The position numbers were made by a program, and so were the translations under genes. A stretch of 60,545 nt of DNA from a bacterium BMS3Abin11 (lineage in GTDB: Bacteria; Pseudomonadota; Gammaproteobacteria; BMS3Bbin11). The stretch's first letter is position 1. Every line of letters begins with the position of its first letter. The notes beneath the pieces were generated by a model. It had not been told where the DNA came from. It worked only from the letters and a program-made list of their open reading frames with translations, and ran no database searches. Below, piece after piece: positions 25,491 to 35,700 of this stretch. The stretch spans positions 1 to 60,545 of the forward strand of contig BDTD01000032.1 in assembly GCA_002897635.1 (NCBI GenBank), read 5' to 3'.

Positions 25491-27002
25491 ATGAAACGGC
25501 GTGATTTTTTAATTGGCGGATTAGGTGCAACTGCCGGTGTTACAGCGGTGTCCTTCGCACCCTTTGCCATGAGTCAGATGATGGGACAGCGCGGTTATTA
25601 TCAACCGTCTTTCGGCATGCAGGATTTTGCCGTTCCCGCACTTGATGAAGGTATAACGGTACAGGGTAAACAGGTATTTAAACTTGCATTACAATCGGGT
25701 GAAAGTCGCATACTACCCAATACAAGCACACCAACTATTGGCATAAACCAAAACTTTCTGGCGCCGGTGTTGCGTTTCAAAAAGAATCAGACAGTAAGAA
25801 TGGAGGTCACCAACAAGCTCAATGAAACTGCCGCATTGCACTGGCATGGAATGATCTTGCCTGCCACACAGGACGGTGGCCCGCACCAGGCAATCAAGCC
25901 CGGTGATACCTGGGTTGCAGAGTGGCAGGTCATCAATGAACCTGCAACCTATTTTTATCATTCGCACACGCATAACCATACTGCCGAACAGGTCTGGCGC
26001 GGTTTGGGTGGACAGATGCAAATTGTCGATGAGGACCGCGATGCTCAGTTAGGCATTCCGCATCAATATGGCGTGGACGATTTACCGGTCATTATTACTG
26101 ACCGCGCCTTCAATGAATCTGGCACATTTTATTACAGCAATACCCTCATGCAAAAAATGCAGGGTATGCACGGCAATGTCATTTTAGTGAACGGCGTAGC
26201 CAATTCGGTGCTAAAACCAAAAAAATCATTAATCCGCTTAAGATTACATAACGCGTCAAATGCCCGTTTTTATCATTTACATTTTTCAGATAACCGGCCA
26301 TTTCAACTTGTTGCTACTGATGGTGGATTACTGGGGAAACCGCAAAAATTAAACGATATCCATCTTGCACCTGCAGAACGTGCCGATATCATTGTTGATC
26401 TGTCTGATGGTAAAACCCTGTCACTGCGAAACATGAAAGGTTATGGCAACCTGAATACCGGCATGATGGGGATGATGGGTGGCACCAGTGGTCTGGATAG
26501 TAACTTCGATCTGTTTCATATAGATGCCAGCAAGACCAGTAAAGTGGCTGCATTTAACACTACACAGTTAGTCAGCTTGCCAGACTGGTCAAAGGTAGAT
26601 ATCGCCAAAACCCGTCGACTACAACTGGATATACAAATGGGCCCATCGATGATGTTTGGTTCCGGTGGATTTTTTATCAATAAAAAAGCATATGATTTTA
26701 ATGTCATCAATGAAGTGACCAAAGCCAATACTTTTGAAGTGTGGGAATTAAACAACCCGTCAATCACGCACCATCCGATACATGTGCATAACACCCAGTT
26801 CAGGATTCTCGACCGCAATGGTCGCCCACCTTATAGCTGGGAGAGCGGCTTAAAAGACACAGTAACCGTCCGCGCCAATGAAAAGGTAAGGATCCTTTTA
26901 CCAACCGGGCCTTACAAAGATGCCAAAATGCCCTATATGTACCACTGCCATATTCTGGAACATGAGGACGCAGGCATGATGGGGCAGTTTACGGTGACGT
27001 AG
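25491..27002 (+). CDS. Tat-exported multicopper oxidase
   Basis: A 503-residue oxidase. The N-terminus MKRRDFLIGG has a twin-arginine motif, so it is folded with copper before export. Copper ligands are complete: ALHWHGMIL, FYHSHTHNHT, HHPIHVHNTQF and the C-terminal YHCHILEHEDAGMM with the type 1 copper Cys, His and Met. Organisation is of the CueO/CotA three-cupredoxin type. A short Met/Gly-rich stretch GMMGMMGGTSG lies near residue 325, comparable to the Met-rich part of CueO. It probably oxidises Cu(I) in the periplasm. AGGA lies upstream of the ATG. Confidence 0.92.
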   Translation: MKRRDFLIGGLGATAGVTAVSFAPFAMSQMMGQRGYYQPSFGMQDFAVPALDEGITVQGKQVFKLALQSGESRILPNTSTPTIGINQNFLAPVLRFKKNQTVRMEVTNKLNETAALHWHGMILPATQDGGPHQAIKPGDTWVAEWQVINEPATYFYHSHTHNHTAEQVWRGLGGQMQIVDEDRDAQLGIPHQYGVDDLPVIITDRAFNESGTFYYSNTLMQKMQGMHGNVILVNGVANSVLKPKKSLIRLRLHNASNARFYHLHFSDNRPFQLVATDGGLLGKPQKLNDIHLAPAERADIIVDLSDGKTLSLRNMKGYGNLNTGMMGMMGGTSGLDSNFDLFHIDASKTSKVAAFNTTQLVSLPDWSKVDIAKTRRLQLDIQMGPSMMFGSGGFFINKKAYDFNVINEVTKANTFEVWELNNPSITHHPIHVHNTQFRILDRNGRPPYSWESGLKDTVTVRANEKVRILLPTGPYKDAKMPYMYHCHILEHEDAGMMGQFTVT

Positions 27003-27113
27003 GGACTGGATATTCCTTAAATAAACACAAATTCGCGATTTAGAAACTACTCACTAGAAGACAAAGGTCAGAATTGCCCTGATTTTTAAGTTGTGATTTA
27101 TTCATTAAAATAA

Positions 27114-27190
<77 letters not shown>

Positions 27191-27271
27191 GTGGAGGCCG
27201 TATTATGACCTCTACTCTATGGTTGATACAAGCAACGCAATGCAATGCTGTTGTAGCAGATGGGCACCTCT

Positions 27272-27306
27272 AGGGAACCTCTTCATGAATTGATCAGGGG
27301 TTCCCT
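27272..27306. mobile_element. deletion remnant of the MITE-like element
   Basis: AGGGAACCTCT is joined directly to TCATGAATTGATCAGGGG and TTCCCT. These are the left end and right end of the 167-bp element seen at 10943 and 15574, with the interior lost. It lies just upstream of the tRNA-Arg gene. Confidence 0.7.
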
Positions 27307-27351
27307 GGTATTCGGGATTGTAGATAATGTGTATATGCCGGGTACGATTTG

Positions 27352-27549
27352 TTACTCATCTGCACGCCAGTAGAAAGTGAACAGGAGCGTGCGCACAATT
27401 GTAATTACCGCAAGGATCGCTAACCCCATCCCCAGCAATACAGATTTCTGTTGTACAGGCCATAGAATTGCACTCAGCAACACAGCGACCAGAAAATTAA
27501 CGGGAATTGCCGGGTGGCTGCTAGAACAGTAACTGTAGCTTTTCTGCAC
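27352..27549 (-). CDS. possible small two-span membrane protein
   Basis: A 65-residue frame with two hydrophobic segments (about 17-34 and 38-58) followed by FYWRADE. Composition suits a small membrane protein, but no clear ribosome site precedes the ATG at 27549 and I recognise no family. It stands alone in an otherwise empty region. Confidence 0.35.
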   Translation of the reverse strand: MQKSYSYCSSSHPAIPVNFLVAVLLSAILWPVQQKSVLLGMGLAILAVITIVRTLLFTFYWRADE

Positions 27550-27920
27550 ATACTGATCTGTCTAAGCGCGAACCTGTTTTCTTAACCTCGATTATTTCTG
27601 CCTTCTGTGGCACGCTGAAAATATAAGACTGCCTGACAATATATAAGTATTTCAGCCACCAGAATATTTTCAGTATATTGCGGTTTCGTGTTGAATCATT
27701 ATCCTCTATTCACAAAAAGGTAGTTGTTTTTATGCAACATTTGAAAAAAATATCGCCATACAACTTGTATTCAAATACATAAAGATGTTTAATGAAAAAA
27801 GTTAAAATAATATCTTACGCCAGGATAAGTCAAGAATATAACTTGCCCATCAGGAAAGTAAGGGTGTACATCAATAATAATTAATATAAACAAGAACTTG
27901 ATATCAAATATCATAACATG
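27550..27920. other. AT-rich intergenic region before the YeiH-type gene
   Basis: About 370 bases without a convincing frame. I see no clear promoter or repeat apart from GAAGGAGAAA directly before the ATG at 27935, which is the ribosome site of the next gene. Confidence 0.4.
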
Positions 27921-27934
27921 AAGGAGAAATAACG

Positions 27935-29515
27935 ATGGTCTACACAAAAAAATCGGCTGCTTTGCTCATAATTGGTCTGATTATGCTGGCTATCTGGTAC
28001 TTTGCCAGCTCCGGTATGATGGATGGCTATATTGAGCATCTGGCAGCCGGCAAAAAATACAAATATTTAGGTGAACTCGTCACTTTGGCACTGTATTTTG
28101 GCATCATTAACGTGGTGCTCGGGGCCCTGCAATTGTTTACTACTCCTAAGGAAGGAGAATGGGATTACTTTTTTTCTTCAATAGCCGGTGCTATGTTTAT
28201 CCTGCTGATTACCATGCTGGTACGCTGGTTTGTTGCACCAGAAGTCGCCTGGGTAAGTATACAGATGGGGAAAGTCGGTGATACCGGTAAATACATCCAC
28301 AAATTATTAGGTCTGAATTATGTTGTGCTGGGTATACTAGCCGGTATTATTATTGTCAACTGGTTCAAGATTCCAGATTGGGCTGAGAATGGGGTTCGTC
28401 TGTCCCGCCTGGGCCTCAAGACTGGCGTGATTCTGCTGGGCACGCTATATAGTGCCGCTGAGTTAGTGAACCTGGGTGGCCTTTCCATTATCATGATCGG
28501 CTTCTTCGTACTCGGATCGGTCTGGATGACGTTATGGATGGGTACCTTGATGAAGATTCCAAACTCCATGAGTGGGGTACTCTCGGCGGGAATGGGTGTT
28601 TGTGGAGTATCAGCCACAGTGGCTGCTGCCCCAGTGGTACAGGCCAAATCGGTAGAGATTGCCTATACCATCGGCACCATCCTGCTATGGGGCGTTGGCA
28701 GTTTGTTCGTCTTCCCGATCGTCGGCCAGTTACTGGACATGAGTTATGTGCAGTTTGGTGCCTGGGCCGGTACCGGAATTCTGAATTCAGCACAGGTGGC
28801 TGGTGCTGCACTCGCCTTCCAGCCTGACGGAATTGAAACCCTGAAGGTAGGTGAAATCTTCAATATCACCCGCGTACTGGTGTTACCGATTATCGTATTA
28901 TGGCTAGCCTTGTGGTACGTGAAACGTGAAGAACACGCGACCAAGGTCAACGTCACTGAAGTAATGATTGCAAAATTTCCGATGTTTGTTCTCGGTTTCA
29001 TCCTGTTGTTTGCGCTGTCTACCACTGGTGTTTTCGCCCCGGCAAAACATTACAAGGGTAAGTACTTCGGTAGTACAACCGAAACAGGATTCAAAGAGAA
29101 AAATCTTCTTAAGGATGACCAGGTCGCATTACTCCAGTCAGAAGAGAGCAAGATTCAACGCGCTGATCGAAAAGCAGCGGTAGAACGCCTGATAGAAAAC
29201 CGCAAGCTCGTAACGGAAGCTGATGAAGTTGTAATCCGCGGAGTGTTGAAGGCAAAAATACTTTCGAAAAAAGCAAATAAGATACTGAAAAAAGCACACA
29301 AGGCGGTTCGACACACGTCGAAGAAAATCAAGGCCTTCCGAAAATGGATATACTGGTTATTCGGGTTCGGCCTGACTGGACTTGGTATGCAGATTACTTT
29401 CAGTTCCATGAGGCAGGCTGGAGGAGCACCCGCGGTGATTGGTAGTGTAGTCGGATTTACCAAGGCGGTGCTGTCTCTGATCGTGGTTCTTTGGCTTATC
29501 AGTGGAACTGTTTAA
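27935..29515 (+). CDS. YeiH-type 'putative sulfate exporter' with an unusual basic insert
   Basis: A 526-residue polytopic membrane protein. The core matches the YeiH/UPF0324 family, including GVRLSRLGLKTGVILLGT, the CGVSATVAAAPVVQAK motif and the hallmark GTGILNSAQVAGAAL. The family is annotated as putative sulfate exporter and is frequent in sulfur-oxidising bacteria, but transport has hardly been tested. Residues about 371-468 form a hydrophilic, Lys-rich stretch, probably helical, between the last spans; I do not expect this in the usual 330-350-residue members. A 45-residue membrane protein gene follows at once with its own ribosome site. Confidence 0.82.
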   Translation: MVYTKKSAALLIIGLIMLAIWYFASSGMMDGYIEHLAAGKKYKYLGELVTLALYFGIINVVLGALQLFTTPKEGEWDYFFSSIAGAMFILLITMLVRWFVAPEVAWVSIQMGKVGDTGKYIHKLLGLNYVVLGILAGIIIVNWFKIPDWAENGVRLSRLGLKTGVILLGTLYSAAELVNLGGLSIIMIGFFVLGSVWMTLWMGTLMKIPNSMSGVLSAGMGVCGVSATVAAAPVVQAKSVEIAYTIGTILLWGVGSLFVFPIVGQLLDMSYVQFGAWAGTGILNSAQVAGAALAFQPDGIETLKVGEIFNITRVLVLPIIVLWLALWYVKREEHATKVNVTEVMIAKFPMFVLGFILLFALSTTGVFAPAKHYKGKYFGSTTETGFKEKNLLKDDQVALLQSEESKIQRADRKAAVERLIENRKLVTEADEVVIRGVLKAKILSKKANKILKKAHKAVRHTSKKIKAFRKWIYWLFGFGLTGLGMQITFSSMRQAGGAPAVIGSVVGFTKAVLSLIVVLWLISGTV

Positions 29516-29547
29516 TCAGTGAATCTATTTAATAAGGAGTAATAATT

Positions 29548-29685
29548 ATGAGTGAAGAAGAAAAAGAAGTCGCACGATTTGAACGCGGATCTGCGCTGTC
29601 CATTTTTAGCAGTGATCGCAAAGAAGACTATTTAGCACTGGTGCTTGCCCTGATCATTGCATTATGGGTGTATGTTAGAAACTAG
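29548..29685 (+). CDS. 45-residue single-span membrane protein
   Basis: ATG at 29548 follows AAGGAGTAATAATT. The product starts MSEEEKEVARFERGSALSIF and ends in a single membrane helix LALVLALIIALWVYVRN. The acidic N-terminus contrasts with the basic insert of the YeiH-type protein 32 bp upstream, and the terminator follows directly, so the two probably form a two-gene operon. I know no named family; a small accessory subunit is an inference. Confidence 0.75.
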   Translation: MSEEEKEVARFERGSALSIFSSDRKEDYLALVLALIIALWVYVRN

Positions 29686-29721
29686 ATATGACCAAATAGT
29701 CTATAAGTAGTAGAGTAGTAC

Positions 29722-29750
29722 TGGTGCCCGCATCTGCGGGCACCATTTTT
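29722..29750 (+). terminator. intrinsic terminator after the YeiH-type operon
   Basis: TGGTGCCCGC (29722-29731) and GCGGGCACCA (29736-29745) form a perfect 10-bp stem with a four-base loop, followed by a run of T. Confidence 0.88.
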
Positions 29751-29829
29751 ACCATCATTTACACATAGCATTCGCGAACAAATGGTGATGCTGTGGGTTC
29801 GGTTCATCCACGTATTTTTTTGTCTATCA

Positions 29830-30297
29830 ATGAATTCTCTCAATCACGTACTACTAGCAAGTCATGGCACAGTGGGTGCCCAGGCGGCAGAGCAAATGGC
29901 CATACGCATGTGTTCCAGTGGCGCCAAACTACACCACCTGATTGTTGTCCCCAGTCTATGGAAAGGTATGACAGGTGATGACTGGTTGAACAATGGCTCA
30001 ACACGGGACACCTACCGTCGATATCTTGAAGACGAGCTTGGTCGGGAAGTCGATGAGCACTGCGAACGTGTCAGCAAGCGTGCGGAAGAGAGAAAACTGG
30101 AATACAGTAGTGAAATTGTATATGGCGAACCGGATAAATGCCTGATCAATTCCTGCAAAAAAGAATCCTTTGACCTTGTCATCATGGGTTCACCACGTCC
30201 AAAAAAAGTAAAAGGTCTGCGTTCGCGCATGAAAACCGAATCTCTGACACACACACTGGATATTCCACTACTCATCGTCCCTTACCCAGGCTCCTAG
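29830..30297 (+). CDS. universal stress protein (UspA family)
   Basis: A 155-residue single Usp domain. HVLLASHGTVGAQAAEQMA opens the domain and the nucleotide-binding pattern GxxxxGxG-like segment appears as MGSPRPKKVKGLRSRMKTES near the end, partly altered. I use the ATG at 29830 because the homologous region begins there; an in-frame ATG at 29782 adds 16 hydrophobic residues without a ribosome site. It is followed after 2 bp by an unknown gene. Confidence 0.82.
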   Translation: MNSLNHVLLASHGTVGAQAAEQMAIRMCSSGAKLHHLIVVPSLWKGMTGDDWLNNGSTRDTYRRYLEDELGREVDEHCERVSKRAEERKLEYSSEIVYGEPDKCLINSCKKESFDLVIMGSPRPKKVKGLRSRMKTESLTHTLDIPLLIVPYPGS

Positions 30298-30299
30298 CC

Positions 30300-30923
30300 A
30301 TGAATGATCTGACACTGGACTCTGCTGAAGATGATACGGCATGGGTATCGATACAAACACCCCTGGATGTGGAAAGTCTGACATCCTTCTGTCAGGATGT
30401 CGAAAGACTGTTCCGAATCAACCCTATGCTTACCTTCAAAAGCTGGCAAGCTGACGATGAGAACCGTTTCCAATTTTCAGGCCAGAACATCAGTCAGGAC
30501 GAACCTTTTGATTTTGACCTGACACTTCTGGTCACAAAGTTAGCAGATGGTATTGAGGTGAATTACCAGCAAGGCATTAAATCCAGTACCACCTTCAAGA
30601 TTGAGCCCTTGCCAGACGACTCAGAATGGAAATCAAAATTAACCATCACTGATACCTATGGCGGGATGTCCGAACAGGACCGCAAAGAGCAACTGCATAC
30701 TGTAGACAGAAGTCTCACCGCCTGGGCCAAATATTTACAACAATATTTACTTTACTGGCACCGTTTTTCACGTATTTGGCCATGGCGCTGGTATATGAAG
30801 CGTGTCTGGCAGCCGATGAATCCCTCCGCGCGGCGCATTACTTACATGTTTCTATTAATTTCTGTCATTGAGGTATTCCTTATCGGTTTAGGTGCCGTGA
30901 TTTTTCTCTTTGAATATCGTTAA
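30300..30923 (+). CDS. hypothetical protein with C-terminal membrane anchor
   Basis: A 207-residue protein I do not recognise. Residues 1-170 look soluble and mixed alpha/beta, resembling SRPBCC-type ligand-binding folds in general character (inference). A basic, Trp-rich segment FSRIWPWRWYMKRVW precedes a C-terminal span (about 180-203). It begins 2 bp after the Usp gene and its last 36 bases overlap the convergent allophanate hydrolase gene. Confidence 0.7.
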   Translation: MNDLTLDSAEDDTAWVSIQTPLDVESLTSFCQDVERLFRINPMLTFKSWQADDENRFQFSGQNISQDEPFDFDLTLLVTKLADGIEVNYQQGIKSSTTFKIEPLPDDSEWKSKLTITDTYGGMSEQDRKEQLHTVDRSLTAWAKYLQQYLLYWHRFSRIWPWRWYMKRVWQPMNPSARRITYMFLLISVIEVFLIGLGAVIFLFEYR

Positions 30924-32717
30924 GGATCTTAAATATTCCCTCCAGCTGCCAAACACACTTATTTCTTTAGCATTTTTGACCGCATAGGATTCACAGATGA
31001 ACCCGGGCAGCCAGCGATGATTGATGGTCTCTACCTTTCCTATACCCAGTGGGGCGGCTATGTGGGCAACAAAACTACCGAATTCAGCTGCGGGTATCTG
31101 CCATATTTCGATCTCGATGGCCTTGCCACTGACTTCATCCCGTATCAGGCCGGGCCTTTGTGGTGAGCCATCAATCAAATACATGCGGTAGGTTTCAGAG
31201 GTTAAGGTTTTTTCCTGAAATACAGCACCACGCTCGCTTAGCTGCCAGTTGAATGCCAGTCCATCAAGATGAGCTCCGCATACAATCACGGGTATCGTAT
31301 CCGAAAACGAAATTTCTGCTGCCTGCGACATAGGCAGGTCCTGATCCTGCTTACCGGGGCGTAACTGCAGATGCTGCTGCCAGCGGTTGGCAAAGGATAA
31401 TAATTTCCGATCCTGCATACAGGTACTGACAAGACTGATACCCCAGGGTAAGCCGTTATCCAGAAACCCTGCAGGGACTGCAACAGAAGTACAATCCAGC
31501 AGGTTCATGAAGTTGGTGTAGTATCCAAGATTGATATTGAGCTTTATCGGATCGGCATTAACCTCCTCTATAGTGTAGATAGTGCCTGCGGTCGGCGTCA
31601 TAAGAAAATCAACGTCGGTCAACAACTGTTTTACCTGCGACCGATGTTTCTGCATGCTGTATTCCGCCTTGAAGGCTTCCGTCGCTTTTTTATTTTCCGC
31701 ACTGCCAATGATGGTTTTGATCACGGGAAGCAATTCTTCTGGCTGATTGCTGATAATATTTTCAATAGCAACATAACGTTCCGCCACCCAGGGTCCTTCG
31801 TATAGCAGTTTTGCCGCCTGAAGAAATGGCGTGAAATCCAGTTCATGTTTTTCGCCACCGAGTGCCTGCATAGCGCGGACACTTTGGTCAAATAGTTTCT
31901 GCGCGGAGGTATCGCCAAAAAATTCCAGCTGATCCTGCTGTGGGACTACGAAGGTGAAAGTTTCTGTGGGCAAGCCATACTGCCGCCCGTTATTAGAAAA
32001 TGGGTTTTGTTTTGCGTACTGATCATTAACATCATATACTGCCGCCTGCTCAAACACAGCATCAGCATCATCGCTAGTTAAGGCAAAAATACTGACGCAA
32101 TCCAGACTCCGGCACGCAGGTACCACACCGCTCATGCTCAACAAGCCCTTTGATGGTTTAAAACCAATTAGATTGTTAAAAGATGCCGGCACGCGGCCGG
32201 AACCAGCCGTGTCAGTGCCCAGTGAAAAGCTAACCAGGCCGAGTGCAACTGAAACAGATGAGCCGGAGCTCGAACCACCAGAGATATAATCCTTATTAAA
32301 TGCATTCTTACACGCCCCCCAGGGTGCAGGAGAACGTGTACCAACCAGCCCTGTGGCAAACTGGTCCATGTTGGTTTTACCTACTGGTATCGCCCCTGCA
32401 TTAATCAGCTGTTCTACGACAAAGGCTGATTTTTCAGGTGTGTAGCTAAAAGCCTGACATGCGGCAGTAGTGGGTATGCCTGCCAGGTCAATATTGTCTT
32501 TGATAGCAAACGGAATGCCGTACAAAGGAAATTCCTCAATACCTTTCTTCAGTAAATTATCCAGGTAAGGCTGTAATTCCTGCTGGCTCAACAAATGAAT
32601 CCATATATTGTGATCCACAAGTTGCTCACAGGCCTGCCAGATACTTTCTAGCAGCTGTTCTGGTGTCAGTGTTTTATTTTTATACGCGTCATGTAAATAC
32701 GCTATGTTTAAGTTCAT
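30888..32717 (-). CDS. atzF: allophanate hydrolase
   Basis: A 609-residue enzyme with an amidase-signature domain (about 1-440) and the C-terminal domain typical of AtzF/DUR1. The Ser-cisSer-Lys triad regions are visible: lysine in FAIKDNIDLAG and serines in GGSSSGSSVSVALG with GTDTAGSGRVPA. It hydrolyses allophanate to two ammonia and two CO2. It lies 15 bp after the carboxylase gene and is the last gene of the guanidine operon, converging on the hypothetical gene with a 36-bp overlap. Confidence 0.93.
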   Translation of the reverse strand: MNLNIAYLHDAYKNKTLTPEQLLESIWQACEQLVDHNIWIHLLSQQELQPYLDNLLKKGIEEFPLYGIPFAIKDNIDLAGIPTTAACQAFSYTPEKSAFVVEQLINAGAIPVGKTNMDQFATGLVGTRSPAPWGACKNAFNKDYISGGSSSGSSVSVALGLVSFSLGTDTAGSGRVPASFNNLIGFKPSKGLLSMSGVVPACRSLDCVSIFALTSDDADAVFEQAAVYDVNDQYAKQNPFSNNGRQYGLPTETFTFVVPQQDQLEFFGDTSAQKLFDQSVRAMQALGGEKHELDFTPFLQAAKLLYEGPWVAERYVAIENIISNQPEELLPVIKTIIGSAENKKATEAFKAEYSMQKHRSQVKQLLTDVDFLMTPTAGTIYTIEEVNADPIKLNINLGYYTNFMNLLDCTSVAVPAGFLDNGLPWGISLVSTCMQDRKLLSFANRWQQHLQLRPGKQDQDLPMSQAAEISFSDTIPVIVCGAHLDGLAFNWQLSERGAVFQEKTLTSETYRMYLIDGSPQRPGLIRDEVSGKAIEIEIWQIPAAEFGSFVAHIAAPLGIGKVETINHRWLPGFICESYAVKNAKEISVFGSWREYLRSLTIFKEKNHGT

Positions 32718-32732
32718 GTTAGGCGTCTTCTA

Positions 32733-35700
32733 TTAACTCTCTTGCAAAACCAGCAACGGCTGACCTGCGTTGATCTGGCTGCCCTCGTTACGATTGATGG
32801 CGTAAACAATACCGGCGTGCGGTGCGACTATTTCAATTTCCATTTTCATGGATTCAAGGATGACCATCGGCTGACCCTGTTCAATAATATCGCCCTGCTT
32901 AACCAGCATTTTCCATACATTGCCGGCAACAGGACTTTCAATTGCAACACACAGTTCCGGCAGCGCATCTTCTTCACCGATGTCGCTGGCAAGATCCTGT
33001 GCCGACTCAAAATTGATCTGACCAGATTCAATCCACCTCTGCAGCTCCTCATCGAAGGCTTTTTTACGTTTGCCTGTAAAATTTTCAATATCATTTTTAT
33101 TCAGCTGAAGAAAAGCTAGGTAGTCTTTTAAATTAAACCGTGTTTCTTCGATGTCGATGCTGTAACGGCCCTTGGGAAAGTCATAACGTATCTGTTTCAG
33201 TTCTTCTGCGCTAACTTCATAAAACTTAATTTGATCAAAGAAACGTAATAACCAGGGCTGAGTAAATTCTCTAGTTTTGTTATACCTGTTCCACATTTGT
33301 AGCGTACGGCCAACAAACTGGTAACCACCCGGCCCTTCCATGCCATAGACGCAGAGATAAGAGCCGCCTATGCCTACCGAGTTTTCTGCCGTCCATGTAC
33401 GTGCCGGATTATATTTTGTCGTAACCAAACGATGCCTGGGGTCCATCGGCGTGGCCACTGGGGCGCCCAGGTAAACGTCTCCTAGTCCCATCACCAGATA
33501 ACTGGCATCAAAAACAGTATTTTTGACCTGCTGAATATCATCCAGGCCATTGATACGTCGAATGAATTCAATATTATCCGGACACCAGGGGGCATCTTTT
33601 CGCACTGACTGCATGTACTTTTCAATCGCCAGACGGCAGGCATCATCGTCCCAGCTGAGTGGCAGATGTACTACTCGCGCAGGGATCTCAAGGTCTTCAA
33701 CATCTTTCAATACAGAAAGCGCGTTATCCAGAATAATTAACAGGTCCTTCAGCGAAATGACCTGGCTATCATAATGAATCTGTAAGGATCGAATGCCCGG
33801 CGTCAGCTCTAGCACACCTTCATCTTTGTTCCGCTGAAACCACAGCATTAAGGCATGTACCCTGCAACGATATTCGATATCGAGTTTTAATGCTCCGAAC
33901 TCCACCAGTAAATATTTTTCACCAGAGGGTCGATAGACAATTTGTACGCCGTGTTTCTTCGCATCTATTGATTTGATGATTGGGGTAGCAATCGATGTAG
34001 ATGAAACCCTGGCAGGAACATATTCCAGCCTCTCTATCGTATCTAACTGCGCTTTTTCTATGGCCACGGCATCTTCAATTGTGACTGCTATGAACTTTAC
34101 TTTATACCCTGCTTTTAACTGGCCCAGCTTCCATAAGTCTGCTGTAATGACAGTCGCTGGACAAACAAATCCTCCTAAGGATGGGCCATCCGGACCCAGA
34201 ATTACCGGCATATCACCGGTAAAATCCACTGTGCCAACCGCATAGGCATTATCGTGAATATTTGACGGATGCATACCCGCTTCGCCGCCATCACTTCTAG
34301 CCCATTCCGGCTTCGGTCCGACCAGCCTGACACCAGTACGACTGGAGTTGTAATGCACTTCCCAGTCAAATTCAAAAAATATCTTTATATCTTTTTCAGT
34401 AAAAAAGTCAGGGGCCCCATGCGGACCATAAATAACTCTTAACTGCCATGTATTGCTGATTTTTGGTATCAATTCACTGGGTAAACTGATTCCATCAGAC
34501 TTCTCTTTTTGCTTACTGAAATGCAAAACATCACCGGCACAAAGGGCACGGCCTGCATGGCCACCAAACTGGCCCAGGGTGAATGTGGAACGTGAGCCAA
34601 GATATTTAGGACAGTTAATTCCACCTTTGACAGACAAATAAGCTCGCGCGCCAGCAGAGGTTGTTTTGCCAATGTTTAATGTTTGTCCTGCTTTAACATC
34701 GATGACCTGCCAGAATGGTATTGCTGAACCATCCATATGTACATCCATTGCAGCACCGCTAAGGACGACTTGTGTATCATTATTAAATCTCAGTTTCGGC
34801 CCGTTAAGCGTGATTTCCAGTCCCGCAGCATCAGCGGGGTTGTTCAACAGTCGATTTCCTAAACTAAAACAATATTGATCAAATGGTCCTGAAGGCGGCA
34901 CGCCTATGTCCCAGTAACCGGTACGGGCCGGATAGTCCTGTATGGTGGTTAAGGTGCCGGAACTGATAACATCGATGGTACAGGGATGGCTGGTGAAGCT
35001 ATTTAAATATCGCGTGACTATTTCACCCTGTTTGAAGACATCTGTATTTAGAATTTCACGGACATAATTTATATTGGTTTCTACACCATACAAACTTGTC
35101 TCAGCTAATGCAGAATCCAGTTGTTGAATAGCAGCCGGGCGATCCTCCGCTGTGACAATAATTTTTGCCAGCAAGGGGTCAAATAAGGGAGATACCTCAA
35201 TGCCTGATTCCAACCAGTGATCAATACGCAGATACTCTTTTTCTGGAAATGACACCTCGCTAAGCAGGCCAGCGCAAGGCTGGAAATCCTTATTCGGATC
35301 CTCTGCATAAACGCGAGCCTGAATAGCATGGCCCGTTAACTGAAGCGCACCGCCTAAAACATCAAGATCAGGCAGTTCATTTGCAGCCAGCTTAACCATC
35401 CATTCTACCAGGTCAACATTATATACCTGCTCGGTAACACCATGCTCAACCTGTAAGCGCGTATTAACCTCAAGAAAGTAAAATTCATCTGATTTCTGAT
35501 CATAGACAAACTCTACCGTTCCAGCATTTCGATAATTAACGGCTTTTGCCAGTCGCACTGCCGTCTGATGCAGCTCTGCTCTTACTTGATTAGAAAGATT
35601 TGGTGCAGGTGTTTCTTCAATGACCTTCTGATTGCGTCGTTGCGTCGAGCAGTCACGTTCACCGATAGCAATGGCCTTGCCATTGCCATCACCAAACACC

